Made by a program: the position numbers and the translations under genes
Source: Buddleja alternifolia
Taxonomy: Eukaryota > Streptophyta > Magnoliopsida > Lamiales > Scrophulariaceae
DNA length: 64,000 nt
Direction of reading: 5' to 3'
Assembly: GCA_019426215.1 (NCBI GenBank)
Contig: CM033402.1
Span: forward strand, 2,604,001-2,668,000
Notes under the pieces: model-generated
Told to the model about the DNA's origin: nothing
Seen by the model: only the letters and a program-made list of their open reading frames with translations
Databases searched by the model: none
Shown here: positions 24,449 to 36,525 of the stretch, one piece after another
Layout of the letters: the number at the start of each line of letters is the position of its first letter
Numbering within the stretch: the stretch's first letter is position 1

Positions 24449-26537
24449 GTATGGATCACTGGTATTGTGAAGTTGATCGAAAAACGACATAAATTTGAGA
24501 TTTTGTTTGTGTTCACTTTTGTTATTGGGCCTTTTTTTCGCAAGATATCCTGTTTTCTTTCACGCCCTCTTGAACCTTTATACTGGTGAAACCGTTGCTT
24601 CGACTATTTTTGACTCTTTGAAGGGCTTCCATTAACTAGATGATGTACGAGATTTCATAATTCATGTCACTGCTGATACCTCATCCAGATGATTGGTGTT
24701 GAACTGTTTCATGTAAAGAAAATTTGTTTTAAAATCTTATATGCATCGCCTTTTTCGTACATTAGTGAACAGCCTGAACGGGCCTATGTCGGTATAGTGA
24801 TTATGTCAATGTTGATGTGGCATCATGCAGAAATTTTTGGTGTCCAATATCCCGTTGATGTAAGAATTTTTTTGATGTTAATGTTTGAACATACTTCAAT
24901 GTAAGCAATAGACATGGACTCTTCTCAGAAGCTGCAAGTGTATTTAAGTCTTCCTCAACATTGTTTCTTAAACATTACTATTTAGTAACATGTTCTCACC
25001 TATTAAACTTAAAGATGTTAGGTAGAAAATAAAATCTGATAAACAGAAATTTGATGACACAAATAAACTCTTTAGCTAGACAAAAGTTTTTGCATTGATA
25101 TATTGGAACATGAAAGTTAAATAGATCAAAAATTAAAAAAAAAAAGCATGAGACTTAAAATTGTTGCTAGCTAGACATTTGTGGTCAATATGACAAAAGA
25201 AAATAATTATATCATAGGGTGCTCAGTGTAATTATCACCATTCACCCTGAATAGATTAAGTCCAATGGTCTTAATATATTTCTCATACACACTAAAGTGT
25301 AAAGTTGTAAATGAGTCGAGTCAAATAAGTTATTGTTCAAACTTGTTTGAATTATTATCAAGCTTTAAAATTTGTGTTTGAGCTTGGTTTTGTTAATCGA
25401 GTCGAACACAAGTCGAGATCGAGTAGTTTGAATTTTTGCATATATTTTATCATTTTTTACCAATCGAATCGAGTTTTAATCAAACTTTATACTTATTGAA
25501 CACATAAAAAGTTATTCAAATTTAGATTACATGTTAGAGAATCAAACTCAAATGAGTTTTTACTGAATGATTCAAATTGAATATTAAATAGCTTGATTTA
25601 TCTTCCCATCTTAATAAACGGCATTAAAGATAGACAAGTAAATCTGAGCCATTCACCCCAGCTTTCAACCTTTTGTCGTGTCTCCATCTCATGCTTACTG
25701 GCTGCCACTTTACTCTTTCCATTTCCACAGAAGAACCCTAAAACATTAATCTCTCTCACACACAGACACACACTACTTCTTTCTCTGCACCAATAAGAGG
25801 TCACCTGTCCCCTATTCTGGGGAAAAAAATCCCACAAAAATCCACCAAGCATTTATATTATTCCAACAAATAAATTAAAGAAGAAAGAACATTTTAAACT
25901 GGAATATAATCTATCTATAAAAGAAATATGTAATTTACATTAATTTTATATTCTTGAAAATGTTTTATACATATATATGTTGAATGAGGATATTTTATAC
26001 ACAAATAATGCATATATAAAAAAACACAGGATATGAAACAAACTATAACAAAGTATATATATATATATATACATATATACCTACATGCAATAGTGATCTC
26101 CTTTCTGTGTCCCTTTCCTCTCCTATCATTCACCATGTCTCATCATCAAACAAGTACTATATTTAACTAAACCAACTCATTTTCTTTAGTCTTTCTCTCC
26201 ATTTTTCTCACAAAGAATGGCAATCTAATCATCATATATCAATCAATATAAAATAAAAACCCACTTTTCTTCTATCCCTTTTTGGCTTCATTCACTCTCA
26301 TTGTGAGTTTCCATCAGAAGAAGAAAAAGGGCTTATAAATTCATGATCATTTCGTAATAATCCCATCTTCAACTCAACTATATATAATTCTTTCATTTTT
26401 TTCTCTAAAAAAAAAATAAAAAAATTGTGTTACACAAGAGCATTATTACATCCCTAAAATACGTAGACAATAAATACTAGTCTTAGCATTTTTGAAAGAA
26501 TTTTTGACTCAATAATATAATTTGATATTTAAATTTA
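24449..26537. other. Intergenic between the RHON1-like and ALOG genes
   Basis: AT-rich and non-coding. It contains the 3' flank of the RHON1-like gene, a copy of the CGAG-rich repeat at 25305-25560, and a short (TA)n at 26055-26072. No gene is visible. Confidence 0.5.
25305..25560 (+). repeat. CGAG-rich dispersed repeat, copy C
   Basis: It contains AATGAGTCGAGTC, TTTGTGTTTGAGCTTGG, TTAATCGAGTCGAAC and GAGTAGTTTGA, the block order shared with the copies at 21300, 22325 and 60715. Confidence 0.6.
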
Positions 26538-26795
26538 GGGAAAATCACATTCACACTCCCTCAATAATGGAGTAATTATACAAACTTTCCCTCACTAATT
26601 GATAATTACAAACGTACCCCCTCATATTAATGATTTCTTACAATTGCAACTCATGTGTGTAATAATTCTTATAATTGCACCCATGTAAATCTTACAAATA
26701 GATCCCTAAGAACATGTGTTTGTAATTATCATTTAGTGAGCGAGGTTTGTATAATTAACCCATTATATTATAGGGGGAGTGAGTGTAATTTTCCC
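26538..26795. mobile_element. Mutator-type MITE with exact 9-bp target-site duplication
   Basis: A 258-bp element with long inverted ends (about 80 nt, diverged) starting GGGAAAATCACATTCACAC on the left and, inverted, GGGAAAATTACACTCACTC on the right. It is bracketed by TTAAATTTA at 26529-26537 and 26796-26804. The 9-bp duplication and GGG end fit Mutator-like elements. It has no coding capacity. Its right end is 68 nt from the start codon of the ALOG gene. Confidence 0.85.
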
Positions 26796-26821
26796 TTAAA
26801 TTTACACACACACATATATAT

Positions 26822-26841
26822 AGATAGATAGATAGATAGAT
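26822..26841. repeat. (ATAG)n microsatellite just upstream of the ALOG start codon
   Basis: Five repeats of the 4-nt unit end about 20 nt before the ATG at 26864, so they probably lie in the 5' UTR. Confidence 0.8.
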
Positions 26842-26863
26842 TAATTCATCTTCACTTCCAGAA

Positions 26864-27397
26864 ATGGAAAGCTCCAACTCCGATAACACCATCATCAACA
26901 CATTCTCCTCAGCCGGCGCCACCACGTCATCCGGCAGCCGCTACGAGAACCAAAAACGGCGCGACTGGAACACATTCATCCAATACTTAAACAACCACCA
27001 TCCGCCGCTGTGTCTCAGCCGCTGCAGCGGCGCAGACGTCCTCGAATTCCTCCGCTACCTCGATCAATTCGGAAAGACCAAAGTACACAATCTGACCTGC
27101 CCGTGCTACGGTAACCCTAACCCACCTCTACCCTGCCCCTGCCCGCTCCGCCAGGCTTGGGGCACCCTCGACGCGCTCGTCGGCAGGCTACGCACCGCCT
27201 ACGAAAAGAACGGAAATAAGCCGGAGACTAATCCGTTCGGGGCTCGAGTTGTACGGCTGTATTTGCGAGAGGTGCGCGACGTGCAGTCGAAGGCTAGGGG
27301 GGTTAGCTACGAAAAGAAGAAACGAAAGCGTCACCAGCCGGAACAGTTGAATGCGGAGGCGCCGCCGGAGCAGCCGCCGCCGCCCGGTGAAGGATAA
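26864..27397 (+). CDS. ALOG/LSH (LIGHT-DEPENDENT SHORT HYPOCOTYLS-like) nuclear protein
   Basis: A single open frame of 177 residues, intronless in its coding part as is usual for this family. A Ser/Thr-rich N-terminus is followed by the ALOG domain (DUF640), about residues 25-153: [34 protein letters not shown], the zinc-ribbon-like insert with TCPCYGNP and [10 protein letters not shown], and [17 protein letters not shown]. The nuclear localisation stretch KKKRKR follows near 151-156, then a Pro-rich tail. ALOG proteins derive from recombinase-type DNA-binding domains and control organ boundaries, inflorescence and flower development. Which LSH member this is cannot be settled here. The gene is much more GC-rich than its surroundings. 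A transposon ends 68 nt upstream and an inverted-repeat element starts 133 nt downstream. Confidence 0.95.
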   Translation: MESSNSDNTIINTFSSAGATTSSGSRYENQKRRDWNTFIQYLNNHHPPLCLSRCSGADVLEFLRYLDQFGKTKVHNLTCPCYGNPNPPLPCPCPLRQAWGTLDALVGRLRTAYEKNGNKPETNPFGARVVRLYLREVRDVQSKARGVSYEKKKRKRHQPEQLNAEAPPEQPPPPGEG

Positions 27398-27530
27398 TTA
27401 CATGCATGTATAGTATTCTGTAAAACTTTGCCAGTATATATATATTTAATGTTATATCTTCGGAGGGTAATTAGATATTTTATTTATTGGATAATTCCAT
27501 TCACATTTCCTCGTAATTACCAAATTTCCC

Positions 27531-27705
27531 GGGCAATTTTATGCTACACCCAATCTGTTAGAGTCGGTGCCTTCATTACCACACATTTGTGTTGGGTGGG
27601 TGGTTTTTACATAGGCGGTGGGTGAAAAAAACCACCCACCCCAACACAAATATGTGGTACTGAAGACACCGGCTCTAACAAACCCGGTGTAGCATAGAAT
27701 TGCCC
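27531..27705. mobile_element. Fold-back MITE forming a near-complete hairpin
   Basis: The left arm, starting GGGCAATTTTATGCTACACC, pairs with the right arm ending GGTGTAGCATAGAATTGCCC. Pairing runs almost to the centre near 27615. Flanks AAATTTCCC and AAATTCCTC agree at 7 of 9 positions, consistent with an old Mutator-type 9-bp duplication. It lies in the 3' flank of the ALOG gene. A related, more decayed element is at 46008-46166. Confidence 0.8.
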
Positions 27706-29180
27706 AAATTCCTCTTCTGATGAATTACCAACACGACTGATCTAACTCGAATCTGGGGGATGCAAACTCGACCAATCTGGAAGGACTCAAATCGTACAAC
27801 GAGTAGGGTAATTGTGATTATAGACTGCACTCGATATTGACTGAGTTATCTACGTACCCATTTAGGATCAAGTCAACGTAGTTCTTTATGTAAATATGAT
27901 GATAGGATCGTTACTCGGTCATACAATTCTAACTCTCAAATTTGTATGTATAAGAGAACGTACTTTTAAGTCTATTACTATATACGTATGAGGCTAAAAC
28001 TACGGAAAATATTTTTGAAATTCCAATCTTTAACAAATGAAGTGAGGGAGTATTTATAGTATATACACCTTGTACGGGTGATTGGTGGACAATTGGATTC
28101 ATAGGACAATGACATGTGGCAATCATCGGACGGCAGGAGGCACGGGTTATAGGGTCGGGCCATACAAACGACCTGACCCGCTACTGTTACTTAGCGCGAA
28201 TTTTCAGTCATCTGATGGGTTTTGGGCTCTGAGTTTTTGTATTATTACTATGAGCCTAAATACTACATTTTGGTATATCAACTACATCTGTTATGCAGTG
28301 TAATTTCTTCTTATATTTGAAAAATAAGGAAACCCTTTTCACTTCTTGGTCTAAAACATATCCTCAACATGTATATCAACACTCAATTATATTTTTAAAA
28401 TAGTATTTCATGTCATATTTAATTTTAATTATGTATACATATATGTCATATATATAATATTCATGTTATATATGTAATTTTTTCTCAAAAAATTACATAT
28501 GACATGAAACATGGAATAGGAATGACTGATTCTACATATAATATACTTTACAAATCCCTAATCAGGATAGTAATTTACTTAATCTTTTAATTAAAGGAAA
28601 TCTAGTTAGATGCAAGTATATGAAATTGAAAACAGACAAAAACAAGTTACAATTTTTCCTATGACATCCCCCCCCCCCCCCCCCCCCCACCCCAAAAAAA
28701 AAACCAAAACCCCCCAAATTGAGTAGCTTATAATAAGGTGTCCTACATGTCTTAATCTATAAATAAATAAATAAATATTGTTTTGAGGATGAAGATTGGC
28801 CAACAACATAAATTTGGCAAATTAAAAGATCGTATTATTTGTATGACCGACCTCTAAAGATATATATATATATAATATTATATATATTGATAAAGATAAG
28901 CATAATATATATCTAGTACATATAAATTAATTAATTAATAACTTTCTTTAGTCATTATTTTTGTTGGGCATGAGACAACGATTTTAATTAACATATATAG
29001 GATGATGATTTGATATCTTATGGATGTAACGTGGAAGTTTGTTTATATGTAAAACAAAATTAATATGACTGTAAATATCAAAAAAATAGCTACAGTTGTG
29101 GAGACAAAAGTCAAATAATTAGACAATATGGCTGACATTTACCAAAAAAATAAGGCATGCAACAGTCAAAATAATAATCA
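27706..29180. other. Non-coding AT-rich stretch
   Basis: No gene is seen. It includes an uninterrupted run of 21 C at 28668-28688 followed by A-rich sequence, and several (TA)n tracts near 28858-28890. Confidence 0.5.
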
Positions 29181-29357
29181 AGTTGGCCGAGACCCCTTCG
29201 CTCAGTCGTAAGACTGAAGTTCAATGACCATGAGGTCATAAATTCGAGTCTTATTTACCCTGTTCAAACTCATGTAGACTGAAGTTCAATGACCATGAGG
29301 TCATAAATTCGAGTCTTATTTACCCTGTTCAAACTCATGTTCTCTCGCTAAAAAAAA
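29181..29357 (+). mobile_element. tRNA-derived SINE with an internal 65-nt duplication
   Basis: Near the 5' end, TCGCTCAGTCGTAAGAC resembles a Pol III A box. AAATTCGAGTC resembles a B box. The element ends in CTCTCGCT and an A run at 29350-29357. The B-box part is present twice, in exact 65-nt tandem copies at 29211-29275 and 29276-29340. Confidence 0.6.
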
Positions 29358-29384
29358 TATATATATATAAATGATAAAATGTCA

Positions 29385-29781
29385 AGTGACAATATAAAAA
29401 TTGTCACTAATTACAATTTTTTAGTGACGAGATTTTTTGTTTTGTCACAATAATATGTTTTACTTAATAGTGACAAAATTGGTATAAAAGTTGTCACTCT
29501 TGGTATTTAGTGACAAGGAATTTGTTGTTATTATTAATAATTAGTGACACACCTTTAGTGATAATTTAGTGATAACAATTATAGTTGTCACTCTATTTGT
29601 ATTGTCACTATACATGTGTCACTAATTGTCAATATATAGTGACAACTTTAAATAAATTTTTGTCACTAAAAATTCTTTTTGTCATAATACAAAAATTAGT
29701 GTCACTCATTATATATATCTAGTAACAACTTTAACAATGTCACTTCCAATTTTATCATTATTATTACTTTTTGTTGTAGTG
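29385..29781 (-). mobile_element. CACTA (En/Spm) transposon end with subterminal repeats
   Basis: The right boundary, read on the minus strand, starts CACTACAACAAAAAGTAA, a typical CACTA terminal repeat, at 29781. Inward follow many short copies of TAGTGACA/TGTCACTA in both orientations, the usual subterminal array. No matching left terminus is visible, so it is one end or a decayed element. No transposase is present. Confidence 0.65.
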
Positions 29782-31890
29782 TCTTTAGTATGTATAAAAT
29801 ATATTACAAAGCTAATTTTCTATCTCGTTTTCTAGACCAATATTGTATAATGTGGTATAAACTACTGTATGATGATTTAAAATCACTAATTGTGATGTTT
29901 TCTTCCCCTTCTTTCTTTATTCTCTCATTGTCTTCTTCTATTCTGTATGTTTGTATGTATGTAATGCCGACCAACACTACAAATATAACATGGTCAATGA
30001 TTCCTACCATAGCTTCCACTTTCTTTTTCTTCTATTCGCTGCCTTTATGTCTATACACACACATATACATATATGTGTATATGTATATGGCAATATATCA
30101 TGCATTCTTCGTTACAGAGAAATTAAAGAGAAATCCATTTGTTATTTTCTTACTATGATGATTTTGAAGATCTGAGTGTAATTAATGAGTTGAGATTGAA
30201 TCAAATTGGGTGTTGAAGTTAACTCTCTCTGATTTGTTACTTTTTACCAGAAAATGACGAAATTGTTGAAGGCCTGCTGCATGAATTGACGATGATGATG
30301 AATCGAGCTTGATGATTAATTGAGTTTGATGATGAATAACGTAAATAAGGGGGATTTGATTTTTGTATATTGAATTTGATGATGATTAATTGAGTTTTGT
30401 GAACTGATCGAATTGTAATTGGAAAGAAAAAATGAATTGGAGAAAAAGAATCTGTTATGAGCGTGATAAGGGGGATTTGATTTTGATCCTGCATGATATT
30501 TACGTTCATTGACTAAAATACCCTTGCCATCATTAAAAAAATTATAAAAACTGAAAAATAGAGTTAAATCAGGACATTGGGATCAAATGGTTTAAATGGT
30601 CTAGATTGAGTCTTATATCTTACCTAAAGTATAGGGATGTATTTGATCCATATCCTATATATATATATATATATATGCATGCAATAAGAGTATATGAATG
30701 TGGCATGTATGACGATAATTTACCTTGTTGCTAGCACGGTACATTGATGATATTTTATTAAAACACTTATCAATATTTCATAACATGTTGCATTTCAAAT
30801 AATATTTTCTTCAAATTTTTTTCATTTATTTTGTATACAATGAAGTTTGTTATCAGATGTTTTTCAATGAGAAACATTTAGGATTATATCTTTTATAAAA
30901 TAAATTATGTCCCAAAAAAAGGTGGCGTAATCATTTGTACTTGGGGACTTTATATTTGATTTACTTTAGTGGATCGTGAAAATGTTTAAGCATAACCATG
31001 TTGACGCATTTGGGAGTTGAGCTCAAGACTTTTCACATTTTGGGATCTCAGGCCCTCGATTTTGTGAGTAGAGTTAGACTTCATCAATCATGTGCCAAAA
31101 TTAATAAATCTATGCAATAATCTCCATTGAATGGAGAAATTGAACTTGATCGTGGCCAAATTGATACATGAAAATTGTTGCTTGTCAAAAAGAAATATTA
31201 ACTAATTATTTGACTTTTGTCTCTACAACTGTAGCTATTTTTTTTATTATAAAACTTTTAGTAACATATTAATATCTTCATTAAAAAAAAAAAAAAGAAG
31301 AAGTATGAAGAATTTCTATTCATTCAAGGAACTGGTCCAATATACAAAGCCATCCTTACATTACAATAATTTTATTGGGCTTTTTTAATTGGGCTGTTGC
31401 TCTTCACCCATTCCTTCCAATTCTTCCTATTTTCTAACAAAAAATAAAATAAAATATTAGCCATACTGCCATACAAAATCTCGATATTACTTATGCTTTT
31501 TTAAAAAAAGAAGGAAATTGATGTATTTACTATCTTTGTGTTATTCTTATTTTCATGCTACCATTATTTAATTTTTCCTTTACCTTATTCCTTTTAAATT
31601 TATTATATACTATGATTTACAAGAATTGTCATATGACAAAAAAAGTTCGTATGTAATAAATCAAATCAATTCTATGCAAAATAATGCAGGACAATTAAAA
31701 TCTTTTACAAACTACAAATCATTAACCCTAAACTACCACCTAAACAACATATTCTTGTATACAATACCAAACACATCCCTTTACCTTAAAACCATACACT
31801 AGCTACAACATACATTTCAAGAATGACAATTCTACATGCTACATACAAATACCAAATGAATTACCAATCTAGACAAGAATTTTCCAACAT
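29782..31890. other. Non-coding, left of the NAC gene
   Basis: No gene is seen. Around 30290-30490, ATAAGGGGGATTTGATTTT appears twice, so a small duplication is present. A (TA)n tract is at 30657-30676. The 3' UTR of the NAC gene probably occupies the last few hundred bases. Confidence 0.5.
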
Positions 31891-34492
31891 TCAGATGAAA
31901 ATCAATCCGCCATCATCGTCATAATCATCATCATCAAATCTCATATCTTGATCGAGAGTCGAGGCCACTCCATCGAAGCTCATATCAAATAAGAATCCAT
32001 AATCATCACATTTAGTCTCAACTAATTTAATGGGGTTATAAGACTCATTCATGTGATCATGAGATAGGCGAAGGTAGCCGGAGCCGGGGCCCACGACATC
32101 CGATAACCCTAGGGAAGTGTTAGGGTTTTCATGTTGATGAGATGGGGTATGTGATAAAGAAGTGATGTTTTGATATATAGTATAATTACTAGGCAAGGCA
32201 TGTTCATTTGTAGGCGATGGAGCCAAATTAGGAGAAGTATTATTGGCAACAGCTGTGGAATCATATAAATTGTTATTTGGGATGAATTCGTTGCTATTTT
32301 CACATCTGGATTTGTTAAATACTCTGCATAATACCCAATCTTCCTGCCAATTATGATCACAAAAAAAGATATATCAGAATTAGACCCAAGAATTAATGAA
32401 GTTATTTTATTTAGGAAAAATTAGAGTATCAGTCACATAAGTCAGGCCTGCTTCCGTTTTAGCCTCACTATTTACAAACTTGCAAAATTAAGTTCATAGG
32501 ACGTATTATTTTTTTTTTGCATTTTTACTCCTACTCTCTGAAAAACGGATGAAAACTGTTAGTTTTATGTGCCTTGCTCATGACCATTGTTTATCCAATT
32601 TGTCCTCAACCTTTAACAGTGTGTGCATGTGATGCTTGAAATTTCATCCGCTTTTCAATGGATGAGTTTGAAATTACGAAAAAAAAATATATTATAAGAT
32701 TATTTTTGCAATTTAATTTGAAAACAATTAGAAAGATTAAAATAGCAAAAAAGCTCAATCCTATGGAATCAATGTTGCAATTTTCCTAATTTCTTAACTG
32801 CATGCATTTGTAAACTTCCAATTAAGGTGAAAATAGAAATAAAAAAAGAGCAAATTGAAATTAAGCAACTAACACCAACCTTAGGAGGGATGTGAGGGTT
32901 CTCCATGCGAAATTCATGCATAATCCATCCAGTTTTGATCCCATTAGGAGCTCTATTCTTGTAGAAAACCAAAGTCTTTCTCATTCCAACAACGGTCCGA
33001 GTCTGTGGGTCGAGCACCACCCGGTCTTTACCCGTGGCCTTCCAGTAACCAGAAGTGGTGGCTCGATTGGCCCGATAGCCCGTTGCATATTTACGATCAC
33101 GGAAGCTAAAGAAGTACCACTCATCTGAGTTCAGCTTTGCCACCTCTAGAAATTATACATAATATCACATTACCGTTAAGAATCATATATCTACTGCAAA
33201 ATAGTGTTTACTATTCTTTTGCAACATCATATAGGCACGTTAAGTGTGCACATTATAATGATATATATATATATATATTGATATTTAAGGACGTATTTTT
33301 GTTTATATACACGTATACATTAGTGGTATTTCATCATTTCTATTACGTTGCTTGTATGACTATGTTTGCTAAATGACAAAAGTTTGTTATAAGTCATCAC
33401 CAATTAAGATTCTCAAGGCATGTTTCAAAGATTTCACAAAGTAATTTAGAAATTTATCCAAAAGAAGGAAAAAGTGTCTTAGCCTTTTGTAAATAGATAA
33501 GAAAGTTACTTACATGTTAGGAAGTCTATATCACACTTGTCTATTCACCAACAATTACAACTTGAAGGATAATTATGAGACTCAATTACATATCAAATAT
33601 AAAACTGATATGTATTTAGATACGACCGCATCAGAATATAAACCCTAAAAAATCAACTTACTGCAAATAATTCACTTGTTTTATAATTATCTCGAGTTCA
33701 TCAAACCCTAAAATTTCTTTTAGGTAATGTTGCTACCGAAGAAAAAAATAAATTGTTTTTAGAGTCTCCAAATGTCAATTTAATTTATTTCCTTATTTTC
33801 CCTAAAACATTAGTATATGCAACAAAACTTCAAAGGTTCCTAAATTATTCCCTTTTTCAATATTTCGACTCAAATTAGTAGTTAATTAAATCTTATCCAG
33901 TTTAATTTCTGCATATACCAACTAGATTCATTGAACTTATCTTACCCCCAAAAAGGTGTCAATCTCATTTTCTTTGAAATTCTTTGAAAAGAAAAGACCC
34001 TTTTCTGATTTCATTGGAAAAAAAATCATCCAAACACACTTCACGTTTACATTTTCTTTAATTTATCCTTTTTTTTGTATAATTATTTATTTTGTATAAA
34101 CATCAAAAGATGGCAAGAATAATAACAACTTTTTGTCCACAAAATTACGTACCACTAATGAATATCGATGAAATTTTGAAGAAATGTCACATGGTAGGGA
34201 AGGAGGGGAGAATATATGTGTACATACGTTTATATATACACAAATAAGTATATATACATATATGTATACATATTACATGAACATGTGTGTGTATATATAG
34301 ATATATGGTAGCTGGGCACCTACCAGGGAGCTGCCATGGCTCACATGAATGGAGGTCAATTTCCACAAGAGTACCTCTAAGAACTTGTTCGTTAGCAATC
34401 TTTTTGTAAAGATAATGGCAAATCAACTCTTCATCACTTGGATAAAACCTAAATCCTGGTGGTAGTGTTTCTCCAATGTCTCTTAAACCCAT
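31891..34492 (-). CDS. NAC domain transcription factor
   Basis: Exons 34324-34492, 32880-33145 and 31891-32343 join in frame (888 nt, 295 residues), with GT-AG introns at the two positions standard for NAC genes. The NAC domain (about 8-160) shows [92 protein letters not shown] and EDWVLCRVF. It binds DNA as a dimer in the nucleus. The C-terminus is low-complexity and ends in an acidic stretch [11 protein letters not shown], likely an activation segment. The MGLRDI start groups it with the 'NAC21/22-like' proteins. I do not assign a specific orthologue. A (TC)n/(TA)n tract lies about 130 nt upstream. Confidence 0.95.
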
Positions 34493-34601
34493 CTTTCAAC
34501 TTATGCGTATATAAGTATATATCTATATATATATATATATATATATGATCACAGAATGATTAATAATCTCTGTCAAGAATAATGAAACTCACGCACTTAT
34601 A

Positions 34602-34648
<47 letters not shown>
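34602..34648. repeat. (TA)n(GA)n compound microsatellite in the NAC promoter
   Basis: (TA)n runs over 34602-34626 and (GA)n over 34627-34648. Relative to the NAC gene (minus strand), a (TC)n tract followed by a TATA-like tract lies 110-156 nt before the ATG, a plausible core promoter with a GAGA-type site. Confidence 0.75.
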
Positions 34649-34746
34649 CGTGGTGGTGGGGGGGAGAGAATAGGGACAAGTACTACCTTGGCCAACTAAG
34701 AATTTTAATACATTATTCTAGGAGCTTATGCTTGTGTAGTTAGTTA

Positions 34747-34748
34747 TG

Positions 34749-34774
<26 letters not shown>
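34747..34774. repeat. (TA)n microsatellite
   Basis: A plain dinucleotide run. Another follows at about 34828-34846. Confidence 0.7.
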
Positions 34775-34783
<9 letters not shown>

Positions 34784-35474
34784 TATGTTGTGGGAACTTT
34801 CAAGAAAAACCAAACTCACAAGATATTTATATATATATATATATATTGTAAGAATGCTTATTGCCCAAAACCCCACAACTGATAATAACATCCAAATTAC
34901 TCCTTTTAATTATATCACTACAGAAAAATCTGTAACATGTATAAGTACAAACACAAGGAGACAAACATATCTAGAGACATAATTTGTTGCTTTGTCCGTT
35001 AATTATATCTTCCTTAATTCTCTCAAAGGAGGAAATTATATATTAACTAAGGATTGAAAAACTTCATGAGCTCTTAGGATTGAGATTCAGAATTTTCCTA
35101 CATCCATTTATGTAATTAATAAGACACACGTGTGATTTATCATAAATGCATTTATATATATATAGTAGTAACATAATTTCTCTAAGTCCCGAAATTTCCT
35201 AAGAATATCCTAATTAACACGGGCTATATATGTATACTTTAGCTAGAGTCTAGCTAGTCCATTAAAATGGAAAATAGCTAGTATTAGAATTTTAAACAAA
35301 CTTAACTAGTAATTGTCAATATTAACGAAAACAAATTGATGATATTATTCGCGTGATTTAATTAGCTTCTATGAATTATTCCCGTAATTTAATTGTTGAA
35401 ACATTTTACTAAATGGCCTTTCTTGGAGAAATAATTCAACATCGATTTTGAAAGGATCTACTATATTCATTAAT

Positions 35475-36525
35475 GGGCAAAATACAATTTATACCCCTAA
35501 ACAATTCAGTTTGTCTCATTTAGGTCCCTGAACTAACAAATGTAACAAAAGAATCCCTGAACTGTGAAACGTAACAAAATAGTCCCCCACTTTTGATGGA
35601 CATGTTTGGCTACTTTTTCAAATTGAAAAACAGTATAATACGAATATTATTTTTAAATATTAAGCATTTTAATTTTTTTTATTTTAATTTGGTAATTATT
35701 TAAAGAAAATATTTTTAAAAAATTTAAGTAGATTTAATTATTTTAAAATGTAAAGTTAAAATCAAAATTAGTTTCAATTATTGATATAAAATTTCATATA
35801 AGTATTTTTTAGATAAGCTACAATATATACATTCTTTTTTACTTTAGAAGGCTAAGAACAATGAAAATCCATAAATTTATTAACCTGAATGTTGAATTTT
35901 CTGAAAAGAAAAGTTGGTGAAATGAGTTTTTTGGATTGAAAAATATTATAATTTTTTTTTTGGGTATAAAGTTTAGGAGGTTTTAGTAGATTTTCCTTAA
36001 GAAATTAGTAGAAAATCGAATGTATTATAATTGAAAATAAAAAAATACAAAAAAATTAATCTTCTTAAAAATCTAAAAATATATCTTTAAATAATTATCA
36101 AATTAAAAATAAAATAAATTATATAAAAATATTTAAAATACTTAATATTCAAAAATAACATTCATGTTATACTATTTATCAATTTTAAAAAGTAGACAAA
36201 CATGTCCATCAAAAGTGAGTGACTATTTTGGTACGTTTAATAGTTTAGGGATCATTTTGTTACATTTGATAGTTTAGGGAACTAAATGAGACAAAGTAAA
36301 TAGTTCAAGGGCAGAGACGGAGGGGGCCCCCTCAATTTTGAGCAAAATTTTTTTCCCTGTAAAATTTTTACTTTTTACATATTGCCCCCTATAATTTTTT
36401 TATTTTTGACATTTTGCCCCCTCAAAATCTAAAGATATTAAGGTTTCTCCAAATTTTTACATTCACCCCCCGAGCTCTGAATCCTGGCTCCGTCCCTGTT
36501 CAATGGTACAAAATGTATTTTGCCC
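35475..36525. mobile_element. Mutator-type element with long inverted repeats and exact 9-bp duplication
   Basis: The left end reads GGGCAAAATACAATTTATAC and the right end, inverted, GGGCAAAATACATTTTGTAC. It is bracketed by TTCATTAAT at 35466-35474 and 36526-36534. The inverted repeats extend inward about 280 nt, with shared blocks such as TTTTGATGGACATGTTTG. There is no coding capacity, so it is non-autonomous. The right arm is interrupted by the hAT MITE at 36312-36498. Confidence 0.88.
36312..36498. mobile_element. hAT-type MITE nested in the Mutator-type element
   Basis: A 187-bp element starting CAGAGACGGAGG and, from the right, CAGGGACGGAGCC. Flanks TTCAAGGG (36304-36311) and TTCAATGG (36499-36506) agree at 7 of 8 positions, the 8-bp duplication of hAT elements. 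The interior has ATTTTGCCCCCTC-like blocks. Same family as 48960-49293. Confidence 0.82.

Noticed and set aside
24133..24543. Antisense open frame opposite the RHON1-like exon
   Set aside because: A shadow of the charged coding sequence, without domain or own signals.
29211..29340. Direct repeats considered as a CRISPR-like array
   Set aside because: Only two adjacent copies without spacers, within a SINE of a plant genome.
29790..30158. Hydrophobic open frame that could be a membrane peptide
   Set aside because: AT-rich sequence naturally encodes Phe, Leu, Ile and Tyr; no homologue or gene context is recognised.
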